Assembly: GCF_020035535.1 (NCBI RefSeq)
Contig: NZ_CP083351.1
Location: 62,001 to 126,000, forward strand
Reading direction: 5' to 3'
DNA: 64,000 bases
From: Ensifer adhaerens
GTDB lineage: Bacteria > Pseudomonadota > Alphaproteobacteria > Rhizobiales > Rhizobiaceae
Position numbers and translations under genes: made by a program. Shown in pieces: positions 9,434 through 17,772 of this stretch (positions are counted from its first letter, which is position 1; every line of letters starts with the position of its first letter). The notes beneath the pieces were generated by a model that was given only the letters and a program-made list of their open reading frames with translations, was not told the origin of the DNA and ran no database searches.

Positions 9434-10321
9434 ATGGTCGAGCGCACGGCTGAAGAAATAGCGCAGCGTCGGACCAGACGCGCCGAGCGCCGTCTAAAGC
9501 AGCGCGACGCGAACGTCCTTCGTGCGGCGAAAATGAATGTCGCACGTCTCGCCGGCTGTGCGGCCGTCGATCCGGAAACCGTTGATCATGTCACCGGTCG
9601 GATCCACATAGGCTGCTCCGGCTGGTATTACTGGCATTGGAAGGGGCATTTCTATCCGGTCGGGGTTTCATCCAACCAGTTCTTCTCTATCTATCAGAGC
9701 CACTTCGACACCGTCGAGCTGAACGCCCCGTTTTACTCCTGGCCGACAATGGCGACCGTCAAGATGTGGATCCGCCAGGCTCATCCGAATTTTGTTTATA
9801 CCGTCAAGGTGTGCGAGTTGATTACGCATATCAAGCGGTTTGAGGATACCCAGACCCTTATCGCGGATTTTGGTTACATCGCCGACTTGCTTGGCCACCA
9901 GATGGGATGCTTCTTGTTCCAGCTCCCGCCGAGCGTGCGATACACGTCGAAGATGCTCGACTCCATAATGTCGCAGCTCGACCCTCGGCGTCGCAACGTT
10001 ATCGAGTTCCGTCACAAAAGCTGGTGGAACGAGGAGGTGTACGCCGCCTTTCGACACAACGGTGCGATCTTCTGTTCATCCAGCGGACCACGCCTTCCCG
10101 ATGAACTCGTTCAAACCGCGGATGACATCTACATCCGCTTCCACGGGCTCGAGAAGTGGTATCGCCATGACTATAGCGATGCCGAACTTTTAGTATGGGC
10201 ACATCGGATCAAGACGTGCGGCGCCAAAACGGTCTGGATCTACTTCAACAACGACCGCGAAGGCAATTCGATCAAGAACGCCAAGCGGCTCCACGAACTC
10301 CTCGATCGCTTGCCGAAATAG
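9434..10321 (+). CDS. DUF72 (YecE-like) protein
   Basis: A 295-aa protein with a 50-residue basic N-terminal extension (RRTRRAERRLKQRD) followed by a full DUF72 TIM-barrel-like domain: IHIGCSGWYYWHWKGHFYP, FDTVELNAPFYSWP, NFVYTVKVCELITHIKRF, LFQLPPS, VIEFRHKSWW, YIRFHG and the late VWIYFNND. These motifs are hallmarks of the family; its reaction is unknown. The start at 9434 gives the extension; a shorter start is possible because the domain begins near residue 55. It is the second gene of a likely two-gene unit with the oxidoreductase. Confidence 0.88.
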   Translation: MVERTAEEIAQRRTRRAERRLKQRDANVLRAAKMNVARLAGCAAVDPETVDHVTGRIHIGCSGWYYWHWKGHFYPVGVSSNQFFSIYQSHFDTVELNAPFYSWPTMATVKMWIRQAHPNFVYTVKVCELITHIKRFEDTQTLIADFGYIADLLGHQMGCFLFQLPPSVRYTSKMLDSIMSQLDPRRRNVIEFRHKSWWNEEVYAAFRHNGAIFCSSSGPRLPDELVQTADDIYIRFHGLEKWYRHDYSDAELLVWAHRIKTCGAKTVWIYFNNDREGNSIKNAKRLHELLDRLPK

Positions 10322-10436
10322 CCGCCACGTTGGACGGTTGAGCCCGCCAAAGCGACGTTCGATCATTGCGCCAACCTGTTAATGACGGCGCTGCCGAGCC
10401 TTTGTTGTGGGCCACCCGCAAAAAACGTTGGTGAGA

Positions 10437-10461
10437 GGAACCCGGCGGACATTCCCGGGTT
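10437..10461 (+). promoter_or_regulatory. Possible EcfG-type promoter (GGAAC-N16-GGTT)
   Basis: GGAAC at 10437-10441 and GGTT at 10458-10461 lie 33 bases before the Gly/Gln-repeat gene. The -10 differs from the CGTT consensus by one base, so this is a weaker match than the site at 13201. Confidence 0.35.
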
Positions 10462-10493
10462 GGAGAGGCCTCAAACTTAGAAAGGAGCATCCA

Positions 10494-10694
10494 ATGCAAG
10501 ACGAGGATCAACGCAATCAGAGTGCTCCGCAGGGCGGCGGTCAAGGTGGCCAACAGGGCGGCCAGGGTGGTGGTCAGGGCGGTCAGCAAGGTGGCCAACA
10601 GGGCGGCCAGGGTGGTCAAGGCGGTCAGCAGGGCGGCCAAGGTGGTCAACAAGGTGGTGGCCAAGGCGGTCAGCAAGGTGGCCAGCAGCGTTAG
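10494..10694 (+). CDS. Gly/Gln-repeat small protein
   Basis: A 66-aa protein whose first dozen residues (MQDEDQRNQSAP) precede about 50 residues made only of Gly and Gln in GGQ/GGQQ units. AAAGGAG lies before the ATG at 10494, and a perfect hairpin follows 25 bp after the stop, so it is a complete monocistronic unit. It has no cysteine, charge or hydrophobic core and should be disordered; possible roles as a hydration or phase-separating stress protein are guesses. The underlying DNA is a degenerate 9-15 bp tandem repeat. Confidence 0.7.
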   Translation: MQDEDQRNQSAPQGGGQGGQQGGQGGGQGGQQGGQQGGQGGQGGQQGGQGGQQGGGQGGQQGGQQR

Positions 10695-10719
10695 CATCAA
10701 GCCCAGCACTGCTAGTCAA

Positions 10720-10752
10720 AGATTGGAAGGCGAGAGTTTCGCCTTCCAATCT
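10720..10752 (+). terminator. Perfect hairpin after the Gly/Gln-repeat gene
   Basis: Thirteen-bp arms (AGATTGGAAGGCG and complement) around a 7-nt loop, 25 bp past the stop codon. There is no long T tract, but position and stability fit a terminator. Confidence 0.7.
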
Positions 10753-11502
10753 AAGTGTTATCGCCAATGCCGTTCAACACGGGGAGAAAGCTTCACTTCT
10801 TTGATCTCGGCAGTTTCGCTGCCCGAAGGAGGGACAGTCGCCGACTTTTGCGGTTGGCCGCGACCGGCTGGTAACTGTAACTGCGAATTGCACTCTGATG
10901 CGCGGGCCTCTCGACCGAACGATGGATTTTTTCGCACCGTCATCACGCCTTGTCGCTGAGGGACGTTGGCTGCCACTGCCGATGCACTAACGAAGGCTGG
11001 TCGAACAATCGAGCGCTCCGCTTTCCCGGGTCAGTGCAGTCCCCGTGATGGGGAAAAAAGGATCCCGGATGCCGCACAGCCATTGTCGGCCGTGGTGACA
11101 AACGCCGCCAATATCGATCGGCAATACGAAGCAGACTGGCACGGATACGGGCGTAACAGCAACCCTGGTGTTCCTTTCAGCACCGGTCGGCGATACGGGT
11201 AACCGGGCCCAGTAGCGGCTACGGTCCGGTTCCGCAGGCGGTGACCAGCTTAATTGTGTCCAGCGGATCCCAAAACAGGCAGAGTTTGCCCGCCGGCGGT
11301 CATGGGCCGATCTCAAATCCTTATGAGCCCCTGTCCCTGATTACCAGGGGCGCCGTCAATTGCGGCCTTTCCTGTTTGCATTCCTGGTTCTAGGAAAGCG
11401 GCCTCAGGGCTCGGCACTGTTGTGCTTTCGCACTCACACACTACGTCGGGTGGCTGAGCCCACCAAAGCGTAGTTTCATCATCAGGCCGATCAGCCATTC
11501 GC
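10753..11502. other. Gene-poor region with decayed sequence
   Basis: About 750 bp without a supported gene. A segment near 11440-11475 (CTGAGCCCACCAAAGCG) echoes one near 10338-10353 (TTGAGCCCGCCAAAGCG), suggesting a small dispersed repeat. Confidence 0.4.
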
Positions 11503-11824
11503 TTGTTGAGGACGCCGAGTTACGTTGATCGATATGTGCGAGAGCGTATCGGAGGGACTCCCCAGGGGCTGGTAGTCAGGTTGCGCGCATACGCCAACAT
11601 CTCGGGCAACATTTCCGGGACCCCGGTCTTGCTACTCACGAGTGCGGACGAATTGTCGCCGGTAAGACACGCATCTTCAGTCTAACCTCGAGTTCGAGGG
11701 GGTCCCGCATTCCACCCATGTGGCACTCAAGAGCGTAGCGGGTCAGACAGCCGGCTTCATCGGTGTACCGGAAAATGTTCTGATCGTGGATGACCTTCTC
11801 AAAAGATTGTCGACAAGGCCTTAA
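11503..11824 (+). pseudogene. Unidentified coding remnant in two frames
   Basis: One frame to 11685 reads SYVDRYVRERIGGTPQGLV and SGTPVLLLTSADELSPV; the sequence then continues protein-like in a different frame (EFEGVPHSTHVALKSVAGQ, GFIGVPENVLIVDDLLKRL) to a stop at 11824. The PVLLLTSADELSPV string resembles the late beta strand plus Asp loop of alpha/beta hydrolases, but that is weak. Best described as the 3' part of an unrecognised frameshifted gene. Confidence 0.25.
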
Positions 11825-12085
11825 ACCCGTCCGGAAGCATGTATCTCGATCGTCGATGATCGATCATGGCGCAACCCACCACTTGCGGCGAAGCCGCCGG
11901 AGCCCGTTTTAATAGTACAGCTGTACCGCGAGCATGCGCCTCTCGCACGCCGGTGGCGAGTCAGCTTGTTATGTTGGTTTGGCTTGGCCGGAGCGCGCGT
12001 TCTAAACCGGGTTACGCCGCCCGTCGACCTGCGCCCCTGCTTTCAAGCATTCATGCCAGGGGCGCGCAACGGCTGGCCGCAAGAG

Positions 12086-12454
12086 TTATTTTTGCCACGG
12101 CGATCCATCTGCGCTCGTCACAGCTGCACCATCGATGCCCTCGCTGCGGTCTTTTCGAGGAGCGCGCTTCCGTAGGCGCCGAGCGGCGTCGATCTCGATC
12201 GCCAGGTCGTCGAGATAATCAAGCGCTTCTTCCGTTGCTACCGTGGATATTTTGCTGCCTTTCACGCTGGTCCCTCGAAGATCGTTGCGGGCCTCCTCCA
12301 GGGTCCTTTCGATAAAGCCCGGATCTTCGCTGTGGGATGCAGCCCAACGAATCAGGACGCACGTCAGCCTTTCGTTGACACGCATGGCGGTCACCGCCTG
12401 AGCCAGCATCAAATTCATCTTCTGCGCCTTTTCGGCATTGAGTTTTCGCGACAT
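12086..12454 (-). CDS. Hypothetical 122-aa protein
   Basis: MSRKLNAEKAQKMNLMLAQ... is a predicted helical protein with amphipathic heptads (AQAVTAMRVNERLTCVLIRW, ALDYLDDLAIEIDAARRL) and a disordered tail. A short GAAGG lies nine bases before the ATG. The start region overlaps the far end of a minus-strand frame that begins as catalase, so its promoter lies in decayed catalase DNA. No family is recognised. Confidence 0.5.
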   Translation of the reverse strand: MSRKLNAEKAQKMNLMLAQAVTAMRVNERLTCVLIRWAASHSEDPGFIERTLEEARNDLRGTSVKGSKISTVATEEALDYLDDLAIEIDAARRLRKRAPRKDRSEGIDGAAVTSADGSPWQK

Positions 12455-12483
12455 CCGACAGTACCTTCATGCTCGAAAACTCG

Positions 12484-12508
12484 AACCGCGAAGAATCGCG
12501 GTTGTTCC
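12484..12508 (-). promoter_or_regulatory. Possible EcfG-like promoter for the 12454 gene
   Basis: On the minus strand GGAAC (12508-12504), a 16-bp spacer and GGTT (12487-12484) lie 30 bp before the ATG. The spacer plus -10 contains a perfect 7-bp inverted repeat (AACCGCG/CGCGGTT). The -10 is one base off CGTT; modest support. Confidence 0.3.
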
Positions 12509-12671
12509 CACGCGTTTTTGACAATGCGAGCAGCGATGAAGCATCGCGATCGGTTGGGGCAATGTCGCTTTTGCACCGGGACGGCCGCCGTCGCCGATGA
12601 TGAGGCAGCCAAATGCCTTTCAGAGCGCCAGAGCGCGACGCAAGGTCTCGTGCTCATCTCCGGTGGGACAT

Positions 12672-12882
12672 CGGTTTTTCTCGAAAATGAAAAGTCCTCA
12701 ATGAGAGCCGGTCCGCGCTGGCTCAAGGTGTTTAGGTCATCCGCAACCGGTCCACCCTGCGCCGTCGTGAGTACATCCTCGTTGCCGTCGGAAACCTGGT
12801 GAACTTCGCCGCCGTTTCCACGCGTGAGTGTCTGGTCATGGATCGTCGCCTTGTTGCGTGGCGTCGTGCCCGGTTTTGCCAT
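12672..12882 (-). pseudogene. N-terminal fragment of a KatE-type catalase
   Basis: The ATG at 12882 follows AAGGAG and starts MAKPGTTPRNKATIHDQTL; residues 25-64 (GGEVHQVSDGNEDVLTTAQ, then GGPVADDLNTLSQRGPALIE) match the conserved N-terminus of large-subunit catalases, which continues EDFxxREKxxHFDHERIPERxVHARG. Here the frame shifts just after EDF; HFREK is present one frame over and then stops. Heme and catalytic regions are absent, so it cannot be active. The remaining minus-strand frame toward 12415 is not catalase-like. Confidence 0.75.
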
Positions 12883-13200
12883 GGTGATACTCCTTGAAAA
12901 TAGGGATTAAGGCGGTGCGCCTTCTCTAATCTTTCCGGCGCTCAGACGTTCCCGCGGCCGCTCTGAGCGGACGCCCAAGACGGCCTGGAGGCGTTCCAGT
13001 GTCATCAAGTCGGGTGAGGGCAGTCAGCCGCCAGATAGAGCCAGGATCAACGTCCCGTCGGTTGGAAGACGGATGTTTCCCGCCTTTGCAGCAGCAATTG
13101 GTCGTCGAAAAATCCCGCCTTCTTTGCCTGCATCGAAGCTCAGGGCGTCCGGCGCGTCGCAGGAAGTTCGGCCAAAAGAGCAATCAGGTTTTCCACGCCG
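12883..13200. other. Intergenic region, nothing recognised
   Basis: No supported gene. It ends at the EcfG-type promoter of the DUF6766 gene. Confidence 0.45.
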
Positions 13201-13226
13201 GGAACGTTTGGCCGCAGATTAACGTT
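13201..13226 (+). promoter_or_regulatory. EcfG (general stress response) promoter
   Basis: GGAAC (13201-13205), 17-bp spacer, CGTT (13223-13226): an exact match to the alphaproteobacterial EcfG consensus GGAAC-N16/17-CGTT. It lies 100 bp upstream of the DUF6766 start on the same strand and so predicts PhyR/NepR/EcfG control of that gene and probably of the DUF6894 gene after it. Confidence 0.65.
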
Positions 13227-13325
13227 CGGGTGGGGCGTCTCACCCTTGGCCACGAAGGCAATGCGTCGGAGCGCAGGTTGCCGGGCAGGGCTACATCTAC
13301 GCGGGTGTTTTGGTGGAGGTCGTCA

Positions 13326-13985
13326 ATGAAGATACTTCGTGACAACGGACTAACGATCGTCTTGCTGCTGGCCACAATCGGCACGCTGGTAGGCATGCTC
13401 TTTACGGGCCTGCGGGTCTACAATGCCGAATTGGCTGAACACGGCGGGCAAACTGTAACACTTGCGTCGTACCTTCTCAGCGGGCACTTCCTTTCCGCTT
13501 TGTTTGAGAACTGGGAGTCCGAGTTCTTGCAGATGAGCGCCTACGTCGTGCTTACAGCGTTTCTTTTCCAACGCGGATCAGCGGAATCAAAAGATCCCGA
13601 CCAACCGTCCTCGCAAGACAAGGAGCCGGCGCTTGACGAGGACGATCCCGCGGCCCCTCTGCCGGTAAAGTTGGGGGGCATGGCGAGGTCACTCTATTCG
13701 TATTCCCTGGGCTGGATGCTCTTCCTGCTTTTCGTACTGAGCTTTTTGATGCACCTGCGGCAGAGCGCGTCGGCGGAGGCAGTCGAGGCCCTTCTGCATG
13801 GCCAACAAGCACCTACGATCGGCGAGCACCTTTTCAGTGCTCAGGTGTGGTTTGAGTCTTTCCAGAACTGGCAGTCGGAATTCCTGTCAACTGCGGTTCT
13901 CGTCGTCCTGTCGATTTTCCTGCGTTTCCGAGGGTCCCCCGAATCCAAGGCGGTCTCGGACCCTCACTCGAAGACAGGTGCGTAA
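13326..13985 (+). CDS. DUF6766 membrane protein
   Basis: A 219-aa integral membrane protein. TM1 is about residues 8-28 (LTIVLLLATIGTLVGMLFTG), followed by the family's conserved SGHFLSALFENWESEFLQM, TM2, the FLFQRGSAESKDPD motif, an acidic loop, then TM3 (LGWMLFLLFVLSFLMHL), a second FENW-like FQNWQSEFLSTA and TM4 ending FLRFRGSPESKAV. The repeat of NWxSEFL plus RGSxESK shows two homologous halves. GGAGG lies before the ATG at 13326. Predicted stress-inducible from the upstream promoter. Molecular function unknown. Confidence 0.82.
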   Translation: MKILRDNGLTIVLLLATIGTLVGMLFTGLRVYNAELAEHGGQTVTLASYLLSGHFLSALFENWESEFLQMSAYVVLTAFLFQRGSAESKDPDQPSSQDKEPALDEDDPAAPLPVKLGGMARSLYSYSLGWMLFLLFVLSFLMHLRQSASAEAVEALLHGQQAPTIGEHLFSAQVWFESFQNWQSEFLSTAVLVVLSIFLRFRGSPESKAVSDPHSKTGA

Positions 13986-14011
13986 TCAACGCGGGAAAAG
14001 GAGGAGAGCAC

Positions 14012-14272
14012 TTGCCAACGTTTTACTTCAGAACGACCGATCAGGAAGGGTTCAGCGCCGAAGATCGCGGCTTTGACTTTCCTGACGAGCAGACAGCGAT
14101 TGCCGAGGCAAAAGTCACATTGGCTGAAATGGCGGCCGACGGCCTGCCACAGGAGCCCATTTCCATGATCGGTATCAAAGTACTCGACCAGCGGCATGTT
14201 TTGCTGGTCGAACTGAGACTGGTGCTTGAGATCATTCCTAACACAGACAGGGCTGCCCACGAAGCGCGGTAA
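14012..14272 (+). CDS. DUF6894 protein
   Basis: An 86-aa protein read from a TTG at 14012 with an excellent GGAGGAG ribosome site. PTFYFRTTDQEGFSAEDRGF and FPDEQTAIAEAKVTLAEM fit DUF6894, a small alpha/beta family common in rhizobia and usually beginning MPRYYF. It lies 26 bp after the DUF6766 gene and is probably co-transcribed. No biochemical role is known. Confidence 0.72.
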   Translation: MPTFYFRTTDQEGFSAEDRGFDFPDEQTAIAEAKVTLAEMAADGLPQEPISMIGIKVLDQRHVLLVELRLVLEIIPNTDRAAHEAR

Positions 14273-14401
14273 CCTGCCTCGGCAAAGGCGGCGCGCTATT
14301 CAAACCGCCGAATTCCACCGCAAGCATCAAAGCGTTGTTCGCGTGCTCGCCCGGCCTGGGCTGACGATTGGAACACCAAGCCCCGTGCGAGTTAGTACAG
14401 G

Positions 14402-14638
14402 ATGACAGCTGAGGACAAAGAAAAATTTTACCGCGAATGCGCCGAACAGCTCGGGACTCAACGCGTGGCGTTAGGGGAAACCGGACCGGTGGAACAACAG
14501 GGGGCGGGGAATGGCCGTTTTCCCGGCTGCGGCGTAATACGCTATTTCGGCCCGAATTTGATTAAAGTTGCGCTCAAACTTGCATCACGTTCACTCCGTG
14601 TTGTTAAAGACAGTACTGGGTTGATGGCGTCGGCCTAA
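14402..14638 (+). CDS. Doubtful 78-aa ORF
   Basis: Begins MTAEDKEKFYRECAEQLGT, which looks protein-like, but the rest does not, and only a weak AGG precedes the ATG. It could be a 5' gene fragment running into foreign sequence. Kept only because the first 25 residues look coding. Confidence 0.2.
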   Translation: MTAEDKEKFYRECAEQLGTQRVALGETGPVEQQGAGNGRFPGCGVIRYFGPNLIKVALKLASRSLRVVKDSTGLMASA

Positions 14639-14946
14639 ACCACGCGATGATCTGCTCCATCGACAAGCAGAGTGCGCTTAGTGCCATAGACGCCGCCAGA
14701 CCAAGCGGCGACAGCGCCGAAAACCAGAGCAAGGAAACCGACAATGGCTCCGGTCGAGACCGCCTCCGTAGCAGCTTGCGCGCTGTCGACCGCCGCCTGC
14801 TTTGCCGCCGCTACGTTGTCGCGGTACGACTTTTCATACTGGTCGACCTGATTGCGGGCTTGGTCGAGAGGGACACCCTGCGCCTTGGAAATCGCGTCAG
14901 CAGCCCGGTTGCGAGCGTCCTCGGCACTTGCCTCGTCACTCGGCAT
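14635..14946 (-). pseudogene. C-terminal fragment of a PhnA-like membrane protein
   Basis: The frame reads ARNRAADAISKAQGVPLDQ, ARNQVDQYEKSYRDNVAAA, then a TM helix TGAIVGFLALVFGAVAAWSG. This is the C-terminal third of rhizobial proteins annotated PhnA-like, where a coiled coil of repeated Gln/Ala helices leads into a last membrane segment. The N-terminal membrane helices are missing; upstream the sequence becomes an Nramp fragment in another frame, so it is a truncation at a recombination junction. An internal ATG makes expression possible but not likely. Confidence 0.6.
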
Positions 14947-15106
14947 GCAGCGTTGCCGCGGTGCTCATGATGATCGCGATCGCCACCAGATTGGAGACGG
15001 CCATCCCGATGAAGGTGTCCCACCGAATACGCCTCAACTCGGATGGAGCTTGCTCCGGAGCCCGTTTCAAAGGTTCGGCGCGATCCTCGGACCCGATCTC
15101 TTCCAC
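14936..15106 (-). pseudogene. Nramp metal transporter fragment
   Basis: Between in-frame stops at 15107-15109 and 14936-14938 the minus strand reads APEQAPSELRRIRWDTFIG and MAVSNLVAIAIIMSTAATLHA. That is the interior of Nramp-type Mn/Fe transporters (RRIxxDTxxGMxxSNxxAxxIxxxTAATLH). About 57 residues remain of more than 400. It abuts and slightly overlaps the PhnA-like fragment. Confidence 0.65.
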
Positions 15107-15301
15107 CTAACAGGGGTATCGCGGTTGGAAAGCGGTCGACCGAGATACCTGTCAGAGCCTAGGCGCGAGGCTAAGGAACCGAGACGTCAAACTGAAGTTG
15201 GTGTTTTGCATTCGTCCCCGACCCAACTGTGCTCCCCCCGTACCTGCCCGATATGCTGCCGCCATCAAGAGGCTTAGGAAACTCCTTGGCAGGCGAGATG
15301 G

Positions 15302-15856
15302 ATGAGCAGGATTGCTGACCAAGTGACGGCGGTTTCCGCCCGTTTCCCCGAACGCACGATCTTCACGCGCTTCCAGCCGCCACCTTCCGCCGATCAAATG
15401 CCGGGCATGTGGCGGTCCTATTACGAGAAGTGGCCAATGATGACTGCGGCGCGCATGGATCCGGGACTGATCGATTTGATCTATCCCCTCCAAAGCCTGG
15501 TGCCGCCCGCGCGTATCCTCAACAAGCGCACCTATTCACCCTGGATCACTGGAAGACTGGAACGAGCGCTTGCTCTTGAAAAGGTCGAAACTGTCGTCGT
15601 CACCGGCGGTGAGACGGACGTATGCGTGATGGCGACGGTACTCGGCGCAATCGATCTTGGCTACAAAGTGATCGTCTTGAAGGACGGCGTTTACAGCTCG
15701 CTCGATGAAACCCACGACGCCTGGCTTCCGTCCGAAATTCATCGTGGGACACTGGCGGAACCATCATCTTGCCATTCAGTTTGGACGCCGACGCGGCGGA
15801 AGGAGCCGCCGGCGGACTCCGCAACAGGTCCGGACTTGGCAATAGGTCGGCTTTAA
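15302..15856 (+). pseudogene. Truncated isochorismatase-like cysteine hydrolase
   Basis: The frame holds RFPERTIFTRFQPP, PGMWRSYYEKW, ILNKRTYSPW and VVVTGGETDVCVMATVLGAIDLGYKVIVLKDG, the last containing the family's catalytic Cys (TDVCV). The N-terminal strand with the catalytic Asp (usually VIDMQ) is missing, and after DAWLPSEIH the C-terminus is replaced by unrelated Arg/Ser/Pro sequence. The barrel is therefore incomplete at both ends and the protein should be inactive. Confidence 0.65.
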
Positions 15857-15904
15857 ACCGACCCAGGTGGACGCGGGCTCGAAGCCCGATGTGCTTTGTG
15901 TGTG

Positions 15905-16015
15905 AAGCCCCAATGCGTGCTGGAGGCTCAGGCCGAAGTCCGGAAACTACCGAGCCATGCAGATATGATTGCGACGCCGTCAGAGGCCATCCAAATGCTG
16001 GTCGTCAGGGGATGA
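15905..16015 (+). pseudogene. Fragment matching the C-terminus of the 7.1-kb PIN-like gene
   Basis: One frame reads LEAQAEVRKLPSHADMIATP then SEAIQMLVVRG and stop (16013-16015). This aligns with TTPSQAMQMLAVAG before the stop near 7690 (TPSxAxQML shared). It appears to be the last 20-30 codons of a second copy of the same gene family. Short, hence moderate confidence. Confidence 0.3.
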
Positions 16016-16495
16016 AAATAGCTCGGCCCGTCGCCGAGCCAGCAGATGTCGCAGAATACCCTCTAATTCAGAGGGTTAAAAGACATCGTTCGTGCTGGAT
16101 GTGTTCTGGCATCGTTCGTCGAGTATTAGTGGCGAAACTATACTTCATTGCTCAACTAACGCGTTCACCGACGACCGGTGAGTCCCGCCCCGTTGTGGGA
16201 CTACCGTCGGGAGTATTCCTTAGAAGCTCGACTGGGCTCGGACGCCACCAGACGTCGCCGAGCACTGAGCCAGGCTAGCGCTAACCGCTCGGCATTCACC
16301 CAATTGGCTTGCTTGTCCCACATTGATCCGAGCGTATAGTCGAGTGATCCGCTCGCCGCAGAGTAGCCGCTGCGGATTTCGCTCGGGTGGGTTTGACAAG
16401 CAAGACTAGGCCTTTGCCGGTGGACGGCGAAGGCTCTTTCTTCTACGACGTCACGCATTTCCGTCGCCGGCGAGGCCCGAGGCTAGGCACTTTTG
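16016..16495. other. Intergenic region, nothing recognised
   Basis: About 480 bp lacking any frame with family similarity or a good ribosome site. Confidence 0.45.
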
Positions 16496-16918
16496 CTACG
16501 CAGTCCTCAGCATCTTGCTTACCTTCTGCGATACCTCTTCGAGCGTTGCCATCACTCGATTTATCTGGGACAACGTGGCGGTCCGCTCTGGGGCACACCT
16601 GATGATATGCTGCTCACCGTTGGGCGTGAGCGAGGCAAGGTGTGCTGCGGTACGCTTGCGCAGAACCAAACCAGACTCGCACGCTATCCGCATGCGCTCG
16701 CCGAGTTCGCGCTGAAAACCGCCGATCGTGCCTTGATCGATACCTTTGGCGAGTAGAAGCGCATCCAAATACAACTCGATGGAATGGAAAGCCAAAAGAC
16801 GCCGCGGGATGTGGCTGGAATTCGACGCTGCACCAAGAATGATGGTCGCATCCTTGTACTGGGCCGCTAAGTTGAGGAGGTTTCGAACACTCGCTGTTTT
16901 GGGATTTGCAAAGTCCAT
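16496..16918 (-). CDS. HEPN-like hypothetical protein
   Basis: A 140-aa protein from ATG 16918 (MDFANPKTASVRNLLNLAAQ). The segment HIPRRLLAFHSIELYLDALL resembles the first HEPN helices, where a resident 'H-x-x-E-L-Y-L-K-A' helix is typical. The rest is helical and the C-terminus is a short coiled coil (INRVMATLEEVSQKVSKML). There is no strong ribosome site at this start; an upstream extension to 17065 is possible but is Arg-rich and atypical. HEPN-like proteins can be toxins or RNA-binding partners; no MNT partner is adjacent. Confidence 0.45.
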   Translation of the reverse strand: MDFANPKTASVRNLLNLAAQYKDATIILGAASNSSHIPRRLLAFHSIELYLDALLLAKGIDQGTIGGFQRELGERMRIACESGLVLRKRTAAHLASLTPNGEQHIIRCAPERTATLSQINRVMATLEEVSQKVSKMLRTA

Positions 16919-17114
16919 CTTGGTTACCCGCAACAGTCGTGCGAGGCACATGCGTCCTGGCAGCGCGTCCCCATAATCCGAATGAGATCCTTCAACATGG
17001 TTCGCAGCTCTGGCCAGGGTGCGTCTTCGAGCTTGAGGTCCGGATCGCGCATAATGATCAGGCAATGAAGTTTGGCGGTGACCTCAACCAGGGAGGAGGG
17101 CCGTGTGATCCACA

Positions 17115-17636
17115 TCACCCGGCCGAAGATCCCCGCTTGTTCTGCAAAACCTGAGCGACCGCTGTGCTGTAGCTCAATCGTTGGTCTGCTTCCTTCCATT
17201 GTTTTCGACGCCGGCAAAGTTCGGCTTTAGCCCGGGACAGCGCTCCAGCATCCATCTGATTGGCCAGGCGTTTGATATCGGCAAGTGATTGAACCACGAC
17301 GGGCGCCGCGTTGCCGACAATCTGCAACTCCGCGATTGGGAAGCCACCGGCCGCTCTCAGCATTTGCACCTCCAGCCTTCTTCGCAGATGCGTGGTCCGC
17401 ACCTGCTGCTGATGGCACGCGTACCATCGGGGCCACATCTCTCGCACGGGGGTCGGGCCGCTCGCCCTAGGCTGTCCGACAGGTTGCGCGATCTTTTCGC
17501 TCAGCAGACGCGCGGCGACGGCAAGAAGGTTTCGCCGGTCGATGACGTCCGGCAGGTTTTCGGCGATGCCGCCCTGCGTCATTGCTTTTCTACGCGAAAT
17601 TGCAGGCAAAGTTCTGCTAGTCTCAGAATCAGCCAT
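17115..17636 (-). CDS. Hypothetical protein of a rhizobial SRRKAM family
   Basis: A 173-aa protein. The N-terminus (MADSETSRTLPAISRRKAMT) resembles a group of rhizobial proteins that start with a twin-Arg-like SRRKAM but have no true signal peptide. The middle and C-terminus are helical and Gln/Arg-rich (THLRRRLEVQMLRAAGGFP, KAELCRRRKQWKEADQRLSY). GGAG lies nine bases before the ATG at 17636. Related proteins often occur near mobile-element borders. Function unknown. Confidence 0.5.
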   Translation of the reverse strand: MADSETSRTLPAISRRKAMTQGGIAENLPDVIDRRNLLAVAARLLSEKIAQPVGQPRASGPTPVREMWPRWYACHQQQVRTTHLRRRLEVQMLRAAGGFPIAELQIVGNAAPVVVQSLADIKRLANQMDAGALSRAKAELCRRRKQWKEADQRLSYSTAVAQVLQNKRGSSAG

Positions 17637-17772
17637 GATCCAAGCTCCAACAAGCTAGATTGTGGTCAGGCTGGTTTCGCGTGGTACGAACACGTGGGGC
17701 CAGCCGATTGCAGCTTAGGAGGGTACTGTTGCACAGCCGATTGGGCAAGCTAAATCACAGCAGTGCTGTGAA

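Noticed and set aside
10522..10692. Tandem repeats at the Gly/Gln gene as a possible CRISPR array
   Set aside because: Units are only 9-15 bp, without unique spacers of about 30 bp, and the sequence is an open reading frame with its own ribosome site and terminator.
11866..12315. A 149-codon plus-strand frame
   Set aside because: Cys/Arg/Ser-rich without domain or ribosome site; overlaps the better-supported minus-strand 122-aa ORF.
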